Shown in pieces: positions 39,575-48,637 of a DNA stretch of 64,000 bases. A program made the position numbers and the translations under genes. Location of the stretch: contig FNSS01000001.1 in the NCBI GenBank assembly GCA_900104855.1, positions 1-64,000 on the forward strand, given 5' to 3'. The first letter of the stretch is position 1, and every line of letters begins with the position of its first letter. The notes beneath the pieces are model-generated. The model did not search any database, was not told the DNA's origin, and saw nothing but the letters and a program-made list of their open reading frames with translations. This stretch comes from Rhizobiales bacterium GAS188. Its GTDB lineage: Bacteria > Pseudomonadota > Alphaproteobacteria > Rhizobiales > Beijerinckiaceae.

Positions 39575-39776
39575 GCCCGATCAATCAGGACGCGCCTATC
39601 CCTCCTCCGCGAAGCGGGGGAGGGTGGACGCGACTCCCGGCATCTTACTGATGCGCTTGGGTGCCAGGATTGGGGAGCCGGGGGGAGCGGACGGGTGGGG
39701 GACTTCTCCGGATAGGGACCCCACCCGGCTCGCTGCGCTCGCCACCCTCCCCTGCTCCGCATGGGAGGGATAGGCG
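39575..39776. repeat. Dispersed intergenic repeat, family R2, copy 1
   Basis: The sequence runs ttgggcccgatcaatcagga, cgcctatccctcc, ...cggcatcttactgatgcgc, ...tggggagccggggggagcgg, ...ccctcccctgctccgcatgg, gagggatagg. The outer ctatccctcc and ggagggatag arms are inverted. A near copy is at 59742-59982. It lies between mntH and the transglycosylase promoter. Confidence 0.85.
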
Positions 39777-39816
39777 CATCTCGATCAATCGTGGCTCAAC
39801 TCATCGCGCTCTTGCT

Positions 39817-41118
39817 TCAATCACCCATCGCGGTCTGGGCAACCAGCACGACGTTCAGCGCCAGGATCACGGCCGTGCCGATGATCGCGACGATGCTGGT
39901 GAGGCGGCTGTTGACGAACTCGCCCATCACCGCTTTCCGGCTGGTGAAGATCAGCAAGGCGATGAGGGGCAGCGGCAACGCGAAGCTGAGAACCACCTGG
40001 CTCCATATCAGCGCCTTCGTGGTGTCGACGCCGATGGCGACCGCGATCACGGCCGGGATCATGGTGACGAGCCGCCTGACCCAGAGCGGGATGCGGAAGC
40101 CGACGAAACCCTGCATGATCACCTGGCCGGCCATCGTGCCGACCACCGAGCTCGAAATGCCGGAGGCGAACAGCGACAGCAGGAAGACGCCGGCCGCAGC
40201 GCGCCCGAGCAGCGGCGTCAGCGTCGCATAAGCGGTCTCGATGCTGGCGACATCGTTGTGCACGCCGTCATGGAAGACGCTTGCCGCCATCACCATCATG
40301 GCGATGTTCACGAGGCCGGCGAGGCTGAGCGCGATGACGACCTCGCGGTTCGACCAGCTCAGGATGGCGCGCTTCTCGGCTGGCCCCTGCGCCACCACAC
40401 GCCCTTGCGTGAGATAGGAGTGCAGATAGATCGCATGCGGCATGACCGTCGCGCCGACGATGCCGACGGCGAGAAACATGCTGTCGCGGCCGCCGATCCA
40501 GGGAACCACCAGGCCCGTGCCGATGGCGCTCCAGTCGGGATGCGCCTTGACGAGCTCGATCAGGTAGCAAAGCGCCATCACGCCGACGAGGCCCCCGATG
40601 ATCAGCTCGATGGGGCGGAAACCGCGGCGCTCGAGCAACAAGATCGCATAGGTGATGACGCCCGTCACGATGACGCCGATCGAGAGCGGCAGGTTGAACA
40701 AGAGGTTGAAGCCGATGGTCGCCCCCAGGAACTCGGCGAGATCGGTCGCCATGGCGGCGATCTCGCTCACGATCCAGAAGCCGATGACGACGGGTTTCGG
40801 GAAATGGCTGCGACAAAGCTCGGCGAGGTTGCGTCCGGTCGCAATGCCGAGCTTCGCCGACATAGCCTGGAACAGCATCGCCACGAGATTGGCGAACAGC
40901 ACGACCCAGAGCAGCTGATAGCCGAAGCTCGCGCCGCCCTGGATATTGGTCGCGAAATTGCCGGGGTCCATATAGGCGACCGAGGCGATGACCGCCGGGC
41001 CGAGGAAGGGCAAGAGCGCCTTCGGTCCCCGGCGGCGTCCCGCCAGCACGGCCTGCGCGGCCTCACGCGTGCGTGCGCTCGACCCATCGGTCAAGAGCCG
41101 GTTCGCAACATCCACCAT
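39817..41118 (-). CDS. mntH: Nramp-family Mn2+/H+ symporter
   Basis: Inner-membrane proton-coupled divalent metal importer, about 433 aa with ~11 membrane spans. The TM1 metal motif DPGNFATN, TM6 MPHAIYLHS and the GQVIMQGF region are diagnostic. The start at 41118 (MVDVANRL) is preferred because GGAG lies about 9 bases upstream. The frame continues to a GTG at 41199, but that start would sit 5 bases from the palindrome at 41205. Manganese import in rhizobia is repressed by Mur/MntR-type regulators, so the upstream palindrome is a candidate operator. Confidence 0.93.
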   Translation of the reverse strand: MVDVANRLLTDGSSARTREAAQAVLAGRRRGPKALLPFLGPAVIASVAYMDPGNFATNIQGGASFGYQLLWVVLFANLVAMLFQAMSAKLGIATGRNLAELCRSHFPKPVVIGFWIVSEIAAMATDLAEFLGATIGFNLLFNLPLSIGVIVTGVITYAILLLERRGFRPIELIIGGLVGVMALCYLIELVKAHPDWSAIGTGLVVPWIGGRDSMFLAVGIVGATVMPHAIYLHSYLTQGRVVAQGPAEKRAILSWSNREVVIALSLAGLVNIAMMVMAASVFHDGVHNDVASIETAYATLTPLLGRAAAGVFLLSLFASGISSSVVGTMAGQVIMQGFVGFRIPLWVRRLVTMIPAVIAVAIGVDTTKALIWSQVVLSFALPLPLIALLIFTSRKAVMGEFVNSRLTSIVAIIGTAVILALNVVLVAQTAMGD

Positions 41119-41204
41119 CTCGACGCTCCAAGAGTCTGCAAGAGTTTGGGAATTTGGCCGGCGAGATGGCACGCGCATGCGAGCTGCATCCCTCATCACG
41201 GAGT

Positions 41205-41230
41205 TATGTTAGCGAGATCGATGCAACATA
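41205..41230 (-). promoter_or_regulatory. Inverted repeat TATGTT-N14-AACATA upstream of mntH
   Basis: tatgtt (41205-41210) and aacata (41225-41230) are perfect 6-bp inverted arms about 90 bases before the preferred mntH start. Metal-responsive repressors such as MntR bind AT-rich palindromes at this position, but the arms do not exactly match a consensus I can state with certainty, so the assignment to a regulator is inference. Confidence 0.45.
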
Positions 41231-41284
41231 GCAAGAGCTATATTTGGAATTTGACGGATTCCAATGCGAGCAGCGGGGGCGCTT

Positions 41285-41775
41285 CCTTCTCCCGCTCTTC
41301 CGCGGGAGAAGGTGCCCGAACGTAGTGAGGGCGGATGAGGGACGGCGGTGAAGCGCGCGAACGCCCTCATCCGCCTCGCAAGGGCTCGGCACCTTCTCCC
41401 GCCCAAGAGCGGGAGAAGGAAAGCGCGCGAGTGCTGTGCCCATGGCCCAGGAGGGACGCTGGTGAAGCGCGCGAACGCCCTCATCCGCCTCGCAAGGGCT
41501 CGGCACCTTCTCCCGCCCAAGAGCGGGAGAAGGAAAGCGCGCGAGTGCTGTGCCCATGGCCCAGGAGGGAGGCCGGTGAAGCGCGCGAACGCCCTCATCC
41601 GCCTCGCAAGGGCTCGGCACCTTCTCCCGCCCAAGAGCGGGAGAAGGAAAGCGCGCGAGTGCTGTGCCCATGGCCCAGGAGGGACGATGGTGAAGCGCGC
41701 GAACGCCCTCATCCGCCTCGCAAGGGCTCGGCACCTTCTCCCGCCTCAAGTGGCGGGAGAAGGAAGAAAGAGCGC
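41285..41775. repeat. Tandem array of a 114-bp palindromic unit (family R3)
   Basis: Near-identical units start (ggtgaagcgcgcgaacgccc) at 41347, 41461, 41575 and 41689, spacing exactly 114 bases, with a partial unit before. Each unit carries the hairpin ccttctcccgcccaagagcg/ggagaagg and gccctcatccgcc. The array fills the gap between mntH and smpB. Overlapping open frames on both strands are repeat artefacts, not genes. A single related element is at 61608-61755. Confidence 0.93.
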
Positions 41776-41777
41776 CG

Positions 41778-42251
41778 CTAATCCTTCTGGCGCAGCAGGC
41801 GGCCTTGCTCGCGCTGCCAGTCGCGGGCGCGTTCGGTCTCGCGCTTGTCGTGCAGCTTCTTGCCGCGCGCCAGCGCCACCTCGACCTTGGCCCGGCCGCG
41901 ATCGTTGAAATAGACCTTGAGCGGCACCACCGTCATGCCCTCGCGCTGCACGGCCCCGATGAGCTTGTTCACCTCGCGCTTGTGCAGCAGCAATTTGCGC
42001 GGCCGGCGGGTCTCGTGATTGAATCGGTTGGCTTCGAGATATTCGGGGATATAGGCGTTGAACAGATAGATCTCGCCGTCCATCTCGCCCGCATAGGATT
42101 CCCCGATGGTGGCCTTGCCGCCGCGCAGCGATTTCACCTCGGTGCCGGTGAGCGCGATGCCCGCCTCGAAGGTCTGGCCGATCTCATAGTTGAAGCGTGC
42201 CCTGCGGTTATCGGCCGCGAGCCGATAGCGCTTCTCGTCGCGTGCGGCCAT
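41778..42251 (-). CDS. smpB: SsrA-binding protein SmpB
   Basis: Trans-translation partner of tmRNA that rescues stalled ribosomes, 157 aa. Family stretches: [74 protein letters not shown] and the basic tail [12 protein letters not shown]. It lies 4 bases downstream of dapA on the same strand, an arrangement seen in many alphaproteobacteria. tmRNA itself was not found in the window. Confidence 0.97.
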   Translation of the reverse strand: MAARDEKRYRLAADNRRARFNYEIGQTFEAGIALTGTEVKSLRGGKATIGESYAGEMDGEIYLFNAYIPEYLEANRFNHETRRPRKLLLHKREVNKLIGAVQREGMTVVPLKVYFNDRGRAKVEVALARGKKLHDKRETERARDWQREQGRLLRQKD

Positions 42252-42255
42252 CAGC

Positions 42256-43149
42256 TTAGGCGTTCAACACGCCCGCATGCACCATCGCGGCCTTGATGGC
42301 GGCGCCGGTGGCGGGACCCACCGGCAGAAGCGGCAGGCGCACTTTCTCCTCGCAACGGCCAAGCAGCGACAGGCCGTGCTTCGCACCCGATACGCCGGGC
42401 TCGAGGAAGATCGCGGCATGCAGCGGCGTCAGCCGATCCTGCAGCCGCAAGGCCTCGGCATAGTCGCCGGCAAAGCAGGCCTCCTGCAGCGCGGCACAAG
42501 GGCGAGGAGCGACGTTCGAGACGACCGAGATGCAGCCTTGCGCTCCGGCCGCCATGCAAGCGAGCGCCGTCATGTCCTCGCCGGAAAGCTGGATGAAATC
42601 CGGCCCCATGGCCTGACGCTGCAGCGAGATGCGCGCCACATTGGCAGTCGCGTCTTTCACCCCGGCGATGTTCTTGAGCTCAAAGAGGCGCTTCATGGTG
42701 TCGACCGACATGTCGACTACCGAACGCGGCGGGATGTTGTAGATGATGATCGGGATGCCGATCGCATCGTTCACGGCCTTGAAGTGCTGGTAGAGCCCTT
42801 CCTGCGTCGGCTTGTTGTAATAGGGCGTGACCACGAGGACGGCGTCGGCCCCCACCTGCTCGGCGTGACGGGCAAGGTCGACGGCTTCCTTGGTGTTGTT
42901 CGAGCCGGCGCCGGCGACGACCGGCACGCGCCCCTTGGCTTCCTTGACGCAGATCTCGACGACCCGCCGGTGTTCCTCGTGAGAGAGCGTCGGGCTCTCG
43001 CCCGTGGTGCCCACCGGAACGAGGCCGGTGCTGCCGCTTTTGATCTGCCAGTCGACATGCGCGCGGAAGGCTTCCTCGTCGATGCCGCCATTCTTGAACG
43101 GCGTGACGAGGGCGGGAATCGATCCCTTCAACGACAGCTTGGAGCCCAT
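42256..43149 (-). CDS. dapA: 4-Hydroxy-tetrahydrodipicolinate synthase
   Basis: Class I aldolase that condenses pyruvate with aspartate semialdehyde in lysine and peptidoglycan-precursor synthesis, 297 aa. [20 protein letters not shown], the catalytic Tyr region [24 protein letters not shown] and the Schiff-base Lys in [10 protein letters not shown] are all present. The cytoplasmic enzyme is normally a homotetramer. It forms a two-gene unit with smpB. Confidence 0.97.
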   Translation of the reverse strand: MGSKLSLKGSIPALVTPFKNGGIDEEAFRAHVDWQIKSGSTGLVPVGTTGESPTLSHEEHRRVVEICVKEAKGRVPVVAGAGSNNTKEAVDLARHAEQVGADAVLVVTPYYNKPTQEGLYQHFKAVNDAIGIPIIIYNIPPRSVVDMSVDTMKRLFELKNIAGVKDATANVARISLQRQAMGPDFIQLSGEDMTALACMAAGAQGCISVVSNVAPRPCAALQEACFAGDYAEALRLQDRLTPLHAAIFLEPGVSGAKHGLSLLGRCEEKVRLPLLPVGPATGAAIKAAMVHAGVLNA

Positions 43150-43156
43150 GGCCTTG

Positions 43157-43247
43157 TCTTTCTTGGCGCCAAGTCCTTCTTGGCGCGAGGTCTTTGTTGG
43201 CGCCAGGTCCTTCTTGGCGCGAGGTCTTTGTCGGCGCGAGCCGGCCC
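43157..43247. repeat. Short tandem repeat upstream of dapA
   Basis: Five imperfect copies of a ~20-base unit containing ttcttggcgc and gaggtctttg lie immediately 5' of the dapA start codon (43149). They occupy the likely leader of the dapA mRNA. Confidence 0.75.
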
Positions 43248-43326
43248 GCAGCGACAGGACATCGCTGCGCGACCATTACGGGCGCCTCCCATACTCCTCG
43301 CAGCGCGCGCCGCAAAGGGGGGTGGG

Positions 43327-43508
43327 CGAGATAGCGAGTGGCGAGTCGAGATGGCGAGTAGCGAGTAGCGAGTAGCGAGTGGTGAATTGAAGCACCGCGC
43401 TGGTGCGCTCCCCTATTCGCCATTCGCCATTCGCTACTCGCCACTCGCTACTCGCCACTCGCTATTCGCTACTCGCCGCTACATGCTACTCGCCGCTACA
43501 TGCTATTC
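43327..43508. repeat. Large inverted repeat built of GCGAGTAG / CTACTCGC units
   Basis: The left arm (43327-43383) is a run of gcgagtagc/gcgagtggc units. The right arm (43415-43508) is a run of the complementary gctactcgc/gccactcgc units. About 30 bases separate them. The whole can fold into a long imperfect hairpin. It lies between dapA and the divergent alpha/beta hydrolase. Confidence 0.88.
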
Positions 43509-43544
43509 GCCACCGCGGAGCGGCAGGAATCAGGAGCGTTCACG

Positions 43545-44450
43545 ATGCCAGAGGACGGCGAGGCTGATGGGTTCCGATCGGTCTTCGTCAGCGCCGGCGA
43601 CGGGTTGAGGCTGCACCTACGCGAATATGGAGAGCGCCATTGGAGCCCGAGGCCCGTGCTGTGCCTGCCAGGGCTAGCGCGGACAAGCGCCGATTTTCAT
43701 GAGCTTGCGCTGCGTCTCTCGACCGATGCGCGAACGCCGCGGCGGGTCATCGCCTGCGATATGCGCGGGCGCGGCCAATCGCAATACGATGCGGACCCCG
43801 CGAATTACGACGTCGCGGTCGAAGCCGCCGACATCCTGGCGATCGCGGCGGCGATGGGGCTCGACAAGCCGGTCTTCATCGGCGCCTCGCGCGGCGGACT
43901 GCAGATCATGGTTCTCGCGGCCATGCGCCCGACCGTGATCGGCGGCGCGGTGCTCGTCGATATCGGCCCGGTCATCGACGGCAAGGGGCTTGCCCGCATC
44001 AAGGGTTATGTCGGCAAACTGCCGGCGGTGCGCGACCTCGATGAGGCAGCGGCCATGCTGCAGCGAATCGGCGCGGCGCAATTCCCGGCCTGGAGCGACG
44101 CCCAATGGCAGCTCATGGCCGAGCGCAGCTTCAAGCGTACGGCGTCCGGGCTGGTGCCCGATTATGATCCGGCGCTTGCCGCGACATTGGCCGCGATCGA
44201 TCTCGAGACGAAGCTGCCGACGCTCTGGCCCTTCTTCGAGGCGCTGGCATCCGCACCGCTTTTCGCCGTGCGCGGCGAGACCTCCGATATCCTCTCGCCG
44301 GCAACGCTCGCCGAGATGGGGCGCCGGCATCCGGCCTGCGAGACCCTCACCATCGCCGGCGAAGGCCATGCTCCCGATGTCGGATCGCCGCTGCTCGCCG
44401 AGCGGATCGCAGCCTTCGTCGCGAGTTGCGATCGCCCGCGTGCCGGGTGA
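43545..44450 (+). CDS. Alpha/beta-fold hydrolase
   Basis: About 301 aa. The oxyanion region LCLPGLARTSADFHEL, nucleophile elbow GASRGGLQ (Ser), an acidic residue near AVRGETSDILS and the catalytic His in GEGHAPD form a complete triad. No lid domain identifies a substrate. The start at 43545 has CAGGAG 9 bases upstream. Confidence 0.9.
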   Translation: MPEDGEADGFRSVFVSAGDGLRLHLREYGERHWSPRPVLCLPGLARTSADFHELALRLSTDARTPRRVIACDMRGRGQSQYDADPANYDVAVEAADILAIAAAMGLDKPVFIGASRGGLQIMVLAAMRPTVIGGAVLVDIGPVIDGKGLARIKGYVGKLPAVRDLDEAAAMLQRIGAAQFPAWSDAQWQLMAERSFKRTASGLVPDYDPALAATLAAIDLETKLPTLWPFFEALASAPLFAVRGETSDILSPATLAEMGRRHPACETLTIAGEGHAPDVGSPLLAERIAAFVASCDRPRAG

Positions 44451-44530
44451 CGGGGGCAGCGCCGGCTCGGAGGATCCCTCGCTTCGGGCCGGAATGGCTT
44501 CCCTGACCCAGCTTACGGAGGCGGTTGCTG

Positions 44531-44608
44531 CCCCCCTCACCCGGGTCACCCCCCTCGGAACAAGTCCGAGGGTCGTGTTCCGACCTCTCCCGCAAGGGGA
44601 GAGGTGAG
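44531..44608. repeat. Dispersed intergenic palindrome, family R1
   Basis: cccccctcacccgggtcacc..., an internal ctcggaacaagtccgagg hairpin, then gacctctcccgcaagggg and agaggtgag. It lies immediately beyond the porin 1 terminator and is conserved in the second porin unit (48781-48860), so it was copied with the gene. Confidence 0.8.
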
Positions 44609-44630
44609 CGCTGGCGCTTTGCAAATGCTC

Positions 44631-44664
44631 AAAAGAAAAGCCCCGGCGCGAGGCCGGGGCTTTC
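44631..44664 (-). terminator. Intrinsic terminator of porin 1
   Basis: On the minus strand a 9-bp GC stem (aaagccccggc/gccggggcttt with a 5-base loop) is followed by ttctttt. It lies about 20 bases past the porin stop. The same structure follows porin 2. Confidence 0.85.
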
Positions 44665-44683
44665 CGTCGTCAGGTGGTGTGGA

Positions 44684-46321
44684 TCAGAAGTCGCGCTGGA
44701 TGCGCAGACGGCCCACATAGGTGTCGCCGGAGTTGACCAACTTGCTGTTGCCCTTGTTCACGTCGAACTCTTTGTGCGCCATGTCGTTACGCAGATACAT
44801 CACCTCGACACCGATATCGAGATCCTTCACCGGCGACCAGATCAGGTTGGTGCCGATATTGTACTGCCAGCCGCCATTGTAGTTGGGATTGAAGGGGTTG
44901 TACAAGGCCCCGTTCGCGGTCGTGACCGTGCCCAGGCAGGTCGGGCAAGCCGCACCCATCGAATAGCCGGCAGCCGTCCGGATCGCGCTGGAATACTCGA
45001 CATGATACGCACCCGCGAACACGCCCTGACGAATGGTCGGGGTCCAGTAATGCTCGAGAGAGGCCATGACCGAATAGGCAGGCGTCAAGGTCAGATGACC
45101 GCTCGGCCCGACGACGGCGTCATAGCTCGCGAAGGTCGTGCCGCCGATGCCGTAGGCCAGACCCTGCCAGCTGCCCGGGTTGCCCGAGTTGGCATAGGAG
45201 AGGTTGCCCTTCGAGTAGGCGGCCTGCAGGTAGAGGTAGTCGCCGGCCGCGATCATCGGCAGGTTGATCTTCACGCCGGCCTGGACCGCCCAGGCATTGC
45301 CGGTCACGTTGCCGTAGCCGCCGGAGACCGTCGACACCAGCGGGTTGGTCACGAAGCCCGTGCCGGTGTTGTTCAGCGTCAGGTTGGCAACCGTCGATCC
45401 GCCGGTTTCGAGGCGGTGATAGGCACCCGACAACTGCGCCGAGCCCCAACCCTGCGTCACGTTCAAGACGCCGACCACATCTGGAACGTTTTCACGCTGG
45501 ACGTAGTTGATCGCGCTGACGCCAGGCGCCGCGTAGGGGCTGATGAGCCCGAACGGATAGTTGATCGAGAAGTTCGCATTCGGCGACGACGGATTGATGC
45601 CGCCTGCACCGGTGACGGGCGCGAGGCCGGCGATCGGGTATTTCTGGCGCTCCTTCGGATCCTCGATCGACAAGGTCGCCGAGAAGCCGTTACCGAAGGT
45701 GTAGGTATAGGCCAGGGCCTGGGTGACGATGTCCGAATCGGTGATGCCGAACCAGGTGTCGTTATCCGCGTAGAAGTCGAAGAACGACTGGATGCGACCT
45801 GCCGTCAACCCGCCCCACTGCACGAAGGCAGCCGAGATGCCGACGCCGGTCTGCACGCGGTTGCCCGCCGTGTCGATGCCGGCAAAGCTCGGGAAGCCGC
45901 TGGCCACGCCGCCGGCGCCACCGCCGAAGCCGAACTTCGTGCCGCCGCGAGCGCCCGAACCCGAACCGAAATATTGGTTGCCGGTGTTGCGCGAGAAGTC
46001 GACGCGGGTATAGGCGCGCAGCAGACCCCATTCGGTCGCGGTGCGAGCGTCGATGGAGAAGCGGCCCGTCGCGTTGAAGCTCGAGGGATCGCTCGTCTTG
46101 TTGAACGACCTGGAGTAGACATATTCGAAGCGGGCGCGACCGGCGAGGCGGATACAGGTGTCGGAGCCGGGAATGTAGAAGAATCCGGGACCGTGCACGG
46201 CGCAGATCCGGACGTAATCGACAGGTGCAGCCTTCCTTGTGGGAAGGTCAGCAGCCTGAGCCCCAGCAGCCGCGACGAGACCAGCGGCGGATCCGAGGAG
46301 AAGGCTCTTAACGAGCTTCAT
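44684..46321 (-). CDS. Porin_2-family outer-membrane porin, copy 1
   Basis: Outer-membrane beta-barrel for passive diffusion, 545 aa. Sec signal MKLVKSLLLGSAAGLVAAAG, cleavage near AQA-AD; then the family hallmark ICAVHGPGFFYIPGSDTCIR with its paired Cys. The last residue is Phe (RLRIQRDF), the usual barrel-assembly signal. The start at 46321 is fixed by GGAGGT 6 bases upstream. The protein is near-identical to copy 2 (48935-50578) except in surface-loop-like segments and the last ~40 residues. Such porins are major outer-membrane proteins in Hyphomicrobiales. Confidence 0.95.
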   Translation of the reverse strand: MKLVKSLLLGSAAGLVAAAGAQAADLPTRKAAPVDYVRICAVHGPGFFYIPGSDTCIRLAGRARFEYVYSRSFNKTSDPSSFNATGRFSIDARTATEWGLLRAYTRVDFSRNTGNQYFGSGSGARGGTKFGFGGGAGGVASGFPSFAGIDTAGNRVQTGVGISAAFVQWGGLTAGRIQSFFDFYADNDTWFGITDSDIVTQALAYTYTFGNGFSATLSIEDPKERQKYPIAGLAPVTGAGGINPSSPNANFSINYPFGLISPYAAPGVSAINYVQRENVPDVVGVLNVTQGWGSAQLSGAYHRLETGGSTVANLTLNNTGTGFVTNPLVSTVSGGYGNVTGNAWAVQAGVKINLPMIAAGDYLYLQAAYSKGNLSYANSGNPGSWQGLAYGIGGTTFASYDAVVGPSGHLTLTPAYSVMASLEHYWTPTIRQGVFAGAYHVEYSSAIRTAAGYSMGAACPTCLGTVTTANGALYNPFNPNYNGGWQYNIGTNLIWSPVKDLDIGVEVMYLRNDMAHKEFDVNKGNSKLVNSGDTYVGRLRIQRDF

Positions 46322-46486
46322 TGAGACCTCCAAAATTTAGACCCATTAGGATCGGGTTTCACCGTCGCGGAGGCCCCCAGAGGAACCCTGCCTTGGCATC
46401 CCTAACCCAGACCCCGCTGCCGCCACTGTTCCGAACGGATCAGCTCTTCGACAACGGAAGCGACAGGACCGTCCTGCCACATCCGC

Positions 46487-46514
46487 ACCATACTCGTGGC
46501 GAAGGCATGTTCAA
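46487..46514 (-). promoter_or_regulatory. Predicted promoter of porin 1
   Basis: Minus-strand TTGAAC and TATGGT separated by 16 bases. The block, including the catgccttcgccacgag spacer, is conserved upstream of porin 2. It predicts a leader of about 155 nt, of which the ~90 bases before the start codon are identical in both genes. Confidence 0.65.
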
Positions 46515-46872
46515 CCATGTTGGGGCGGTTTCACCCCTCGGAAGGCCCGTTTTCGCCAGGGTGTTGCAGGATTGCCACGTGGAACGGGCCGCAAGCGGGC
46601 CCTTTGGAAAGGTTCTGTTTACGAACAAAGGGTTACGCGCCCTGAAGGATCGGCGTCGGCACGCTTCAACCTCGCGGAACCTTCGAATTCGGGCCTTGAT
46701 TCGCATGAATTGCGGCACAGGCGAGCCCGCCGGGGCCTCGGCGATCCGGCAATCCCGAGAGAGCCGATGCCCGATTCACAGGCCGTTTTCGGCTCGCATG
46801 GCCGCATATCCGGCAAGAATCACCCGCCGTTTCCGCCATGTATGATTCGGGGCCAGGCGTGATTCGCAGCGC
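46515..46872. other. Gene-free stretch upstream of porin 1
   Basis: No supported gene. Short overlapping frames exist on both strands without ribosome sites. Beyond the porin promoter I see nothing of clear function. Confidence 0.5.
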
Positions 46873-47096
46873 CCTCACCTCTCCCCTCGCGGGAGAGGTC
46901 GGCTTCGATGAGCGAAGCGAAGAGAGGCCGGGTGAGGGGGCAGCTCCTGCCTTCGGAGGCCAAGTCGGGGCAGCCCATTCCGGTCCTAACCTTGCCACGA
47001 GTGCATTTGGTGGCTCTGCCGAGAGCCGGCGCTGCCCCCCTCACCCGCTCCTCGCCTGGCGGCTCGGATCGACCTCTCCCACAAGGGGAGAGGTGG
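46873..47096. repeat. Two adjacent R1-type palindromes
   Basis: Copies at 46873-46944 (gccctcacctctcccctcgc, then ggtgaggggg) and 47035-47096 (cccccctcacccgctcctcg, then acctctcccacaagggg) are in opposite order, forming a larger inverted arrangement around ~90 unrelated bases. Confidence 0.8.
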
Positions 47097-47253
47097 GCGC
47101 TCGCGCGCCTCATGAGTCTCGACAAAAGCGCGGGGGCCATGCAAGGGATAGAGAGGGGGGTGGCTCGAAGCGCCCGGCGAGGCGACAAGCGGCTTCAGAT
47201 TTGCAACGGCGAGATCTCACCCGCGGAAACACCGGAATGAGCAAGGATCGGGC

Positions 47254-47577
47254 ATGAGCAAAGATCGGATGGGATGCGCCGGCACCAATATCGCTGAGAT
47301 TGACCCTCCCGGGCTTGTGCCAATCGAAGCGGGAACGGTGCAACACGCCACAGTGCGATGCGCGGACGGTGCCGTCGAGCTCACCTTGGATGTCACGGCG
47401 GAAGGGGGCCAGCTGCGGCGTGTCCAGTTGCGAATGCCGCGCGAGATCGCACAGGAATTCGCGCTGCGGCTGGTGCACAGCGCCGCCAACCTGTCCTGCA
47501 TGCTGCTCGGATTCCTCGGCAAATTCGACGACGGCTTCCTCGATCAGGCCTCCGACCTGGTCGCAGTGATCTGCTGA
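47254..47577 (+). CDS. Small conserved-looking hypothetical protein
   Basis: 107 aa, acidic to neutral, no signal peptide. The sequence alternates hydrophobic and polar residues (VQHATVRCADGAVELTLDV, QLRRVQLRMPREIAQEFALRLVHSA), suggesting a small alpha/beta fold. Codon usage looks like a real gene; no family is recognised. The start at 47254 follows aaggatcggg, a weak ribosome site. It lies between the two porins. Confidence 0.5.
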   Translation: MSKDRMGCAGTNIAEIDPPGLVPIEAGTVQHATVRCADGAVELTLDVTAEGGQLRRVQLRMPREIAQEFALRLVHSAANLSCMLLGFLGKFDDGFLDQASDLVAVIC

Positions 47578-48252
47578 ACTGAGTCCTCGCGGCCAGCCAT
47601 CGCGAGCGGCAGGTCCGGACAACAGCAGCTCCCTTTGTAAGATCGTCGGAGCCGTGCGGCGCCTCGCCGCCGGTGATTCTTGCTTTCGATCATTGAAGGA
47701 CGAAACGCGGGATCGATCAGGCGCCGAATCGTCGCCGATGCCTTCCCGCTCCAGCTGTCCGGGCCTGTGTCACAACACGGGTCCGCGCAGCGCAAGCTCC
47801 ACTGCCGACCGCGTAGCCGACCACATAGTACAAGAATTCGTGAGGCGTGTTTGCTATCGGGAAAGGCAGTGCTCCAGTATTGCCGTCGCAGGCCGAATGG
47901 CTGGCCGGAGGCGCGCGGTCGCATGGCCGCCACGCGACTTTGACGAACATCGGTCCTGGCTTTTTCGATCGCATTGACATAGATTTGCCTGGGGCGGCGC
48001 CTTGATCGCAACTTCATTGTTTCGGCGTGAAAATCGGAGAGCAAGGCCGCAGGTCGATATACGCGAATGGGGAGGTGTATACTGGCCAAACCCATACGGG
48101 CCATGCCGGCAATTCCTTCCTATACTGATGACACTCCTGTATCTTGCGGAACCACCGGTCACGCTGGCGGGTGAGCGAGAGGTGCAGGTCGCGTCCGAGA
48201 CACGGTCGATTCTCCTGACAGGCGGGAATATGACGAAGGGAGGTCCTTGCTC
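47578..48252. other. Gene-free stretch upstream of the XRE regulator
   Basis: About 675 bases with no frame I can support. Lower-GC patches include gatatacgcg and gtgtatactg around 48055-48082, a loosely symmetric pair that could serve as an operator for the neighbouring helix-turn-helix protein; this is speculative. Confidence 0.45.
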
Positions 48253-48576
48253 GTGAAGCTGTTCCAGGCGCGGTTGCAGCAAGCGCGCGAGCTGCGGGCA
48301 TGGAGCCAAGCCGAGCTGGCGCAACGTGCAGGCACTCATGAAAGCTCGATCGCGCATTACGAGAACGGTTCGCGAAAGCCGTCTTTCGACGCCATCGGCC
48401 GTTTGGCGGATTGCCTCGAGGTCACAACCGACTTCCTGTTGGGCCGGGTGGAGCATCCGGGCCTGCTCGGCAGCGACCCGCTGGTTGCCGAGCTCGTTTC
48501 GCTCACCGGCGATGACCGGGAGCTCGCCAAGGATTTTCTGAAGCTGTTGGCCGCCCGCCGCGCCAAGCCTGAGTGA
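48253..48576 (+). CDS. XRE-family helix-turn-helix regulator
   Basis: A 107-aa protein with a lambda-repressor-type HTH (LQQARELRAWSQAELAQRAG, then THESSIAHYENGSRKPSFDA) and a short C-terminal helix (DRELAKDFLKLLAARRA). The GTG at 48253 has GGGAGG about 9 bases upstream; a TTG at 48247 is too close to that site. Single-domain regulators of this size often autoregulate. It lies between the duplicate porins, but control of either gene is not shown. Confidence 0.88.
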   Translation: MKLFQARLQQARELRAWSQAELAQRAGTHESSIAHYENGSRKPSFDAIGRLADCLEVTTDFLLGRVEHPGLLGSDPLVAELVSLTGDDRELAKDFLKLLAARRAKPE

Positions 48577-48637
48577 AGCGGGAAACTCTCGCCGCGGGCG
48601 GGAGCTGGCGCAGGGCTCGCTGCGCCGGGCGTGTTTA

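Noticed and set aside
39661-41325. Plus-strand 554-codon frame opposite mntH
   Set aside because: His/Asp/Arg-rich shadow of the transporter gene; runs into repeat arrays at both ends.
41204-41781. Open frames on both strands through the 114-bp array
   Set aside because: The unit length is a multiple of three and free of stops, so every frame in the array looks open. The peptides are exact repeats with no signal or domain.
43157-43508. CRISPR array
   Set aside because: The repeats are short, contiguous and lack regular unique spacers; no cas gene is present in the window.
47544-48104. 186-codon minus-strand frame between the porins
   Set aside because: It is full of Arg, Cys and Ser with no ribosome site or conserved motif, and overlaps the better-looking small gene at 47254-47577.
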